From IMG/VR virus record IMGVR_UViG_3300042887_004411, positions 1 to 50,886 of that record: 50,886 bases of DNA; one strand, 5' to 3'. Made by a program: the position numbers and the translations under genes. This DNA is from a virus. Shown here in pieces: positions 49,401 through 50,886 of the stretch; positions within the stretch are counted from its first letter, which is position 1, and each line of letters opens with the position of its first letter. The notes under the pieces were generated by a model. The model did not search any database. It had not been told where the DNA came from and saw only the letters and a list, made by a program, of their open reading frames with translations.

Positions 49401-50418
49401 ACCCTGATATACCTAAACTGCCACTGAAGCCTGATTGACCGGATTGACCAGACCAACCTGATATACCGCTAAAGCCGGATTGACCAGAAAAACCTGAAGT
49501 GCTTGCTCCACTAAAACCAGAGAAGCCAGAAGTACCCACTTCACCGGAATAACCTGATGTACCTATGCCACTAAAGCCAGATTGTCCAGAATAACCGCTA
49601 AAGCCCGAGTAACCAGACCAACCTGATAAACCGCTGAAACCAGATTGTCCACTGTAACCGCTAAAGCCTGAAAAACCGGATGCAGCAGTGGCTCCGTTAC
49701 CGCTATAGCCTGAAAAGCCAGAAGTACCAGAATAACCGCTTACACCTGACCCGCTAAAACCAGATTGTCCAGAGTAACCAGAAAACCCGCTAATGCCAGA
49801 GTAGCCTGATAAACCTGAAAAACCTGATGCGGCTGCAGAACCCGAAACACCTGAGTAACCAGAGTAACCAGAAACACCACTGAAGCCACTAGTACCAGAA
49901 TAGCCGGAGGTACCGGAAAAACCTGAATAGCCAGAAATACCACTATAGCCACTAGTGCCGGAATAGCCTGAATACCCACTAGTGCCACTATAACCGGAAA
50001 TACCGCTAAAACCAGATATACCGCTAAACCCGGAATTTCCAGAGTAGCCGCTAATGCCGCTAAACCCGGAAGTACTGTTGCCGGAGTAACCTGAAATACC
50101 TGAGAACCCAGAAATTCCTGAGCCACTATAACCACTAGCACCAGAATAACCAGACACACCTGAATTACCGGAAAAGCCTGAAAACCCGGAAGCTGTTGCA
50201 CCGCCATTTAAACCACTATAGCCTGAGTAACCACTAGCACCGGAATAACCTGATGCTCCTGAGTAGCCTGAAGCAGAAGCAGAAAAAGCTGATACAGCTG
50301 TAGAATAAGAAGTGTAGGAGCCGTTGCCGTTATTATGCTCAACGAAAATTAAGTCGTTTGCACTTAATGTGGTTATACGAGGTAACTCGTGAGGAAATAT
50401 AAGAGTGGGGTCGGCCAT
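43495..50418 (-). CDS. Giant Ser-Gly-X repeat fibre protein (2307 aa)
   Basis: The largest gene here. Residues 1-49 form a small head (LPRITTLSANDLIFVEHNNG). Residues ~50-1033 are Ser-Gly-X repeats in which X alternates between aromatic (Y, F, W) and other residues (I, Q, E, T, V, L). A globular beta domain (~1034-1206; VTYYYSNSASDIGGYELLD ... YAQTTNASNVTAELYYEGSA) interrupts the array. A second array (~1210-2140) follows, and a C-terminal domain (~2140-2307) starts AETIIYANSFVAGNVIKKTS and ends in SAWRRAPILAF. Gly at every third residue would allow a polyglycine-II or related extended helix with all X side chains on one face. Probably a long tail or whisker fibre. Related short arrays occur in four neighbours. 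TAAGTA lies 12 nt before its ATG. Confidence 0.88.
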   Translation of the reverse strand: MADPTLIFPHELPRITTLSANDLIFVEHNNGNGSYTSYSTAVSAFSASASGYSGASGYSGASGYSGYSGLNGGATASGFSGFSGNSGVSGYSGASGYSGSGISGFSGISGYSGNSTSGFSGISGYSGNSGFSGISGFSGISGYSGTSGYSGYSGTSGYSGISGYSGFSGTSGYSGTSGFSGVSGYSGYSGVSGSAAASGFSGLSGYSGISGFSGYSGQSGFSGSGVSGYSGTSGFSGYSGNGATAASGFSGFSGYSGQSGFSGLSGWSGYSGFSGYSGQSGFSGIGTSGYSGEVGTSGFSGFSGASTSGFSGQSGFSGISGWSGQSGQSGFSGSLGISGFSGYSGQIGQSGFSGESGYSGYSGYSGFSGQSGFSGTSGWSGYSGQSGYSGQSGFSGVGTSGYSGESGYSGISGFSGENVSGYSGYSGQSGFSGTGPSGFSGQSGFSGTSGWSGYSGYSGESGYSGESGYSGHSGLSGFSGISGYSGSGVSGYSGFSGYSGQSGFSGESGYSGESGYSGISGFSGISGWSGLSGWSGYSGYSGQSGFSGLSGTSGYSGTSGYSGESGYSGVSGWSGYSGESGFSGLSGYSGDSGLSGWSGISGYSGFSGQSGFSGWSGASGYSGFSGVGGQVASSGFSGYSGESGYSGLSGYSGYSGSGVSGWSGYSGQSGFSGTSGYSGYSGTSGFSGESGFSGYSGESGFSGISGYSGISGFSGDSGISGYSGYSGQSGFSGSSGWSGFSGISGFSGESGYSGISGFSGISGYSGISGWSGESGYSGYSGSGYSGYSGISGFSGISGYSGISGFSGISGWSGYSGISGESGFSGISGFSGISGWSGYSGISGFSGISGYSGISGESGFSGISGYSGISGWSAYSGYSGISGYSGYSGISGFSGISGFSGISGFSGISGWSGYSGISGESGFSGISGFSGISGWSGYSGYSGISGYSGISGFSGISGESGFSGISGFSGISGWSGYSGISGFSGISGWSGYSGISGYSGISGYSGISGFSGISGYSGISGFSGSGVSGWSGYSGAPAVGVTYYYSNSASDIGGYELLDVAPDNDSETSYTVTVNQAGGRVMFVEQITEIGEPGATVIPVGTWQWNTYFTNTDSTNGTSLVFGIFTRASNGTETLLFSATSAPLTQTASPILQTTQFTIATPINTEITDRLVIRVYAQTTNASNVTAELYYEGSAHYSNISTGIYRGAVGTSGTSGYSGKSGYSGISGYSGISGESGFSGISGFSGISGFSGISGWSGYSGISGFSGISGWSGFSGAGGQSASSGFSGYSGISGFSGISGESGFSGISGWSGYSGYSGISGYSGISGFSGISGWSGYSGYSGISGYSGISGESGFSGISGFSGISGFSGISGWSGYSGISGWSGYSGISGFSGISGWSGYSGYSGISGYSGISGYSGISGESGFSGISGFSGISGWSGYSGISGFSGISGYSGISGYSGISGESGFSGISGYSGYSGESGYSGSGISGWSGFSGYSGQSGFSGISGWSGESGISGFSGESGYSGISGWSGYSGISGYSGISGYSGISGWSGESGFSGQSGFSGWSGESGFSGISGYSGLSGYSGISGYSGISGWSGYSGESGISGYSGESGYSGYSGYSGLSGWSGESGYSGISGFSGISGYSGISGYSGYSGISGWSGYSGFSGISGWSGYSGFSGQSGFSGDSGISGYSGISGYSGQSGFSGISGWSGESGYSGYSGESGFSGQSGFSGISGYSGYSGISGFSGISGYSGISGWSGYSGESGFSGYSGESGFSGYSGISGYSGISGYSGIIGESGYSGISGYSGIIGESGYSGISGFSGISGWSGYSGISGYSGVSGFSGYSGISGYSGYSGISGFSGLSGFSGESGYSGYSGISGFSGTSGWSGESGYSGYSGISGYSGISGYSGESGISGYSGYSGISGFSGISGWSGFSGISGFSGISGFSGESGYSGTSGYSGESGYSGESGYSGISGFSGISGYSGYSGISGYSGLSGFSGESGYSGWSGISGYSGISGSAAASGYSGYSGESGYSGISGYSGISGYSGYSGESGYSGQSGYSGISGYSGVSGAAAASGYSGYSGYSGISGYSGISGFSGISGWSGYSGESGYSGISGYSGYSGESGYSGIGISGYSGLSGFSGATGIAGAETIIYANSFVAGNVIKKTSGGYALAQADTAANAEAIGVIQSANASQFDVVYVGAITGLSNLIDGEVYFLSNTVAGSATSVEPITLGSVSKPVFVATGTSTAVVLNMRGILNGSQTNTFNVSVPATSASAGAAGYWAVDSSYFYVYDNTTSAWRRAPILAF
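44000..46790 (-). repeat. Second Ser-Gly-X coding array of the giant fibre gene
   Basis: About 930 residues of S-G-X triplets (9-bp unit, 18-bp alternation), with W, E and I common at X ([14 protein letters not shown]). Three small breaks carry Ala-rich or Gly-rich spacers (for example SGSAAASGYSG and SGAAAASGYSG). Codons vary between units, so the DNA copies are not identical. Confidence 0.92.
46800..47318 (-). other. Globular domain inserted between the two Ser-Gly-X arrays
   Basis: About 170 residues of ordinary composition (residues ~1034-1206 of the giant protein): YYYSNSASDIGGYELLDVAP, then a beta-rich part with VTVNQAGGRVMFVEQ, GTWQWNTYF, TLLFSATSAP and RLVIRVYAQTTNAS. It looks like an independent beta-sandwich, perhaps a receptor-binding, carbohydrate-binding or trimerisation unit. 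Family not recognised. Confidence 0.75.
47320..50271 (-). repeat. First Ser-Gly-X coding array of the giant fibre gene
   Basis: About 984 residues of S-G-X. The part nearest the N-terminus uses more A, Q, T and N at X. The part nearest the inserted domain is dominated by I/F/W/Y alternation ([17 protein letters not shown]). The change along the array suggests stepwise growth. Confidence 0.92.
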
Positions 50419-50430
50419 TGCGCGTTTAAT

Positions 50431-50436
50431 TACTTA
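50431..50436 (-). promoter_or_regulatory. TAAGTA late-promoter-like element before the giant fibre gene
   Basis: CATAAGTAAT on the minus strand, 12 nt before the ATG at 50418 and 12 bp after the stop of the right-edge gene. Confidence 0.5.
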
Positions 50437-50448
50437 TGGGGCACCATA

Positions 50449-50886
50449 TTAATTATTGGGACTCTGCACGACAACATATGCGGCTGCGGATGCCCCAAGA
50501 GCACCGGTAGTTTGACCACTCACTCCTGCAACCCCAACATAATTAACCCAAATAGCATTTTCATCATAATCTCCGTATACATTTGTATTAGCTTGAGTGT
50601 TTTCTTTATAGTTAAATACTTCAGCTGAATCCTTATCAACAAATTGAGTATATTCTTTAGTTTCTAAGACCTTAGGTAAGTTATTAACCTGACCTTCAAC
50701 TTTATTATCATATACTTGATCACTAAGAGCTTCTCTTGGAGCATCCAATTCAAAGTTGTAGTCAAAGCGTTTCGCCTTTATCATCCAAACGTAGTGGCCC
50801 ATGAGCTGATTATTTTCCCCGCCCATTTCATCAACACGTTCAGTTATTTCAAATATACGACCGTTTCTTCCACCTGGTCTAGTTGA
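50449..50886 (-). CDS. Virion-region protein, 5' end beyond the right edge
   Basis: The minus-strand frame is open to the window edge: it reads STRPGGRNGRIFEITERVDE, then MGGENNQLMGHYVWMIKAKR and FDYNFELDAPREALSDQVYD. The ATG at 50826 is internal; the real start is outside. The visible part (146 aa) has a beta-rich first half and an Asp/Asn-rich middle (FVDKDSAEVFNYKENTQANT). Its C-terminal end is small-residue-rich (VAGVSGQTTGALGASAAAYV then VVQSPNN). It is directly upstream of the giant fibre gene and may be a baseplate-wedge or fibre-attachment protein by position. Family not recognised. Confidence 0.75.
   Translation of the reverse strand, partial: STRPGGRNGRIFEITERVDEMGGENNQLMGHYVWMIKAKRFDYNFELDAPREALSDQVYDNKVEGQVNNLPKVLETKEYTQFVDKDSAEVFNYKENTQANTNVYGDYDENAIWVNYVGVAGVSGQTTGALGASAAAYVVVQSPNN

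Noticed and set aside
43495-50418. Short regular DNA repeats that could look like a CRISPR or satellite array
   Set aside because: The period is 9/18 bp, in frame, with synonymous variation and no unique spacers; it is coding.
1-50886. tRNA genes, integrase or attachment sites, insertion sequences, diversity-generating retroelement
   Set aside because: No cloverleaf, recombinase, transposase or reverse transcriptase motif was seen; a covariance-model tRNA search was not possible here.

Overview
This window is an AT-rich stretch of a large contractile-tailed phage genome (T4-like myovirus organisation). The evidence is a tail sheath gene (gp18 family), several tail-tube genes, a tape measure gene and a run of T4-style baseplate genes (gp26-, gp27-, gp53- and gp5-like), followed by a very large fibre/adhesin region. 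Collagen-like fibres with S74 chaperone tails, Ser-Gly-X fibres, glycine-rich adhesins and many 2-oxoglutarate (2OG)/Fe(II) oxygenases together resemble marine T4-like phages of cyanobacteria and other marine bacteria. The host cannot be fixed from this window. No capsid, terminase or replication genes and no tRNA genes were seen.

Layout. Positions 1-1486 (+): a 5'-truncated GMP reductase/IMPDH-like gene and a small unknown gene, ended by a bidirectional terminator (1497-1524). Positions 1526-8242 (-): a sugar-transfer island of five glycosyltransferase-like proteins and one methyltransferase, partly coupled by ATGA overlaps. Positions 8280-26648 (-): the tail module in transcription order (high to low coordinates): a repeat-rich unknown protein, a tube-like protein, sheath, major tube, terminator, three more tube-like proteins, two T4-baseplate-family proteins, tape measure, a tube/baseplate junction candidate, a gp53/LysM-like wedge protein, gp27-like hub, an unknown, and a gp5-like spike. 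Positions 26655-27719 (-): a nucleotidyltransferase. Positions 27740-30550 (+): a flavodoxin-fold oxidoreductase, a small unknown and a ligase-NMNAT fusion, divergent from the tail module across a 20-bp gap. Positions 30543-50886 (-): the fibre region. It holds three collagen-like S74 fibres, three glycine-rich adhesins (one frameshifted) plus a fragment of a fourth, five 2OG-oxygenase-type proteins, a tail assembly chaperone, a 319-aa SGX fibre and a 2307-aa SGX fibre. A right-edge partial gene completes it.

How the parts may work together. The window combines collagen-like Gly-Pro-X fibres, prolyl-hydroxylase-like 2OG oxygenases, and two glycosyltransferases of the Skp1-GlcNAc-transferase type, a family whose founding member acts on hydroxyproline. 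This suggests, as inference only, a phage-encoded hydroxylation/glycosylation pathway acting on its own fibres.

Regulation. Shine-Dalgarno sequences are nearly absent. Nineteen start codons are instead preceded by TAARTA (or TAAGTT), matching the core of the T4 late promoter TATAAATA, most often exactly 6 nt before the ATG. If these are promoters, many late mRNAs would be leaderless or nearly so.
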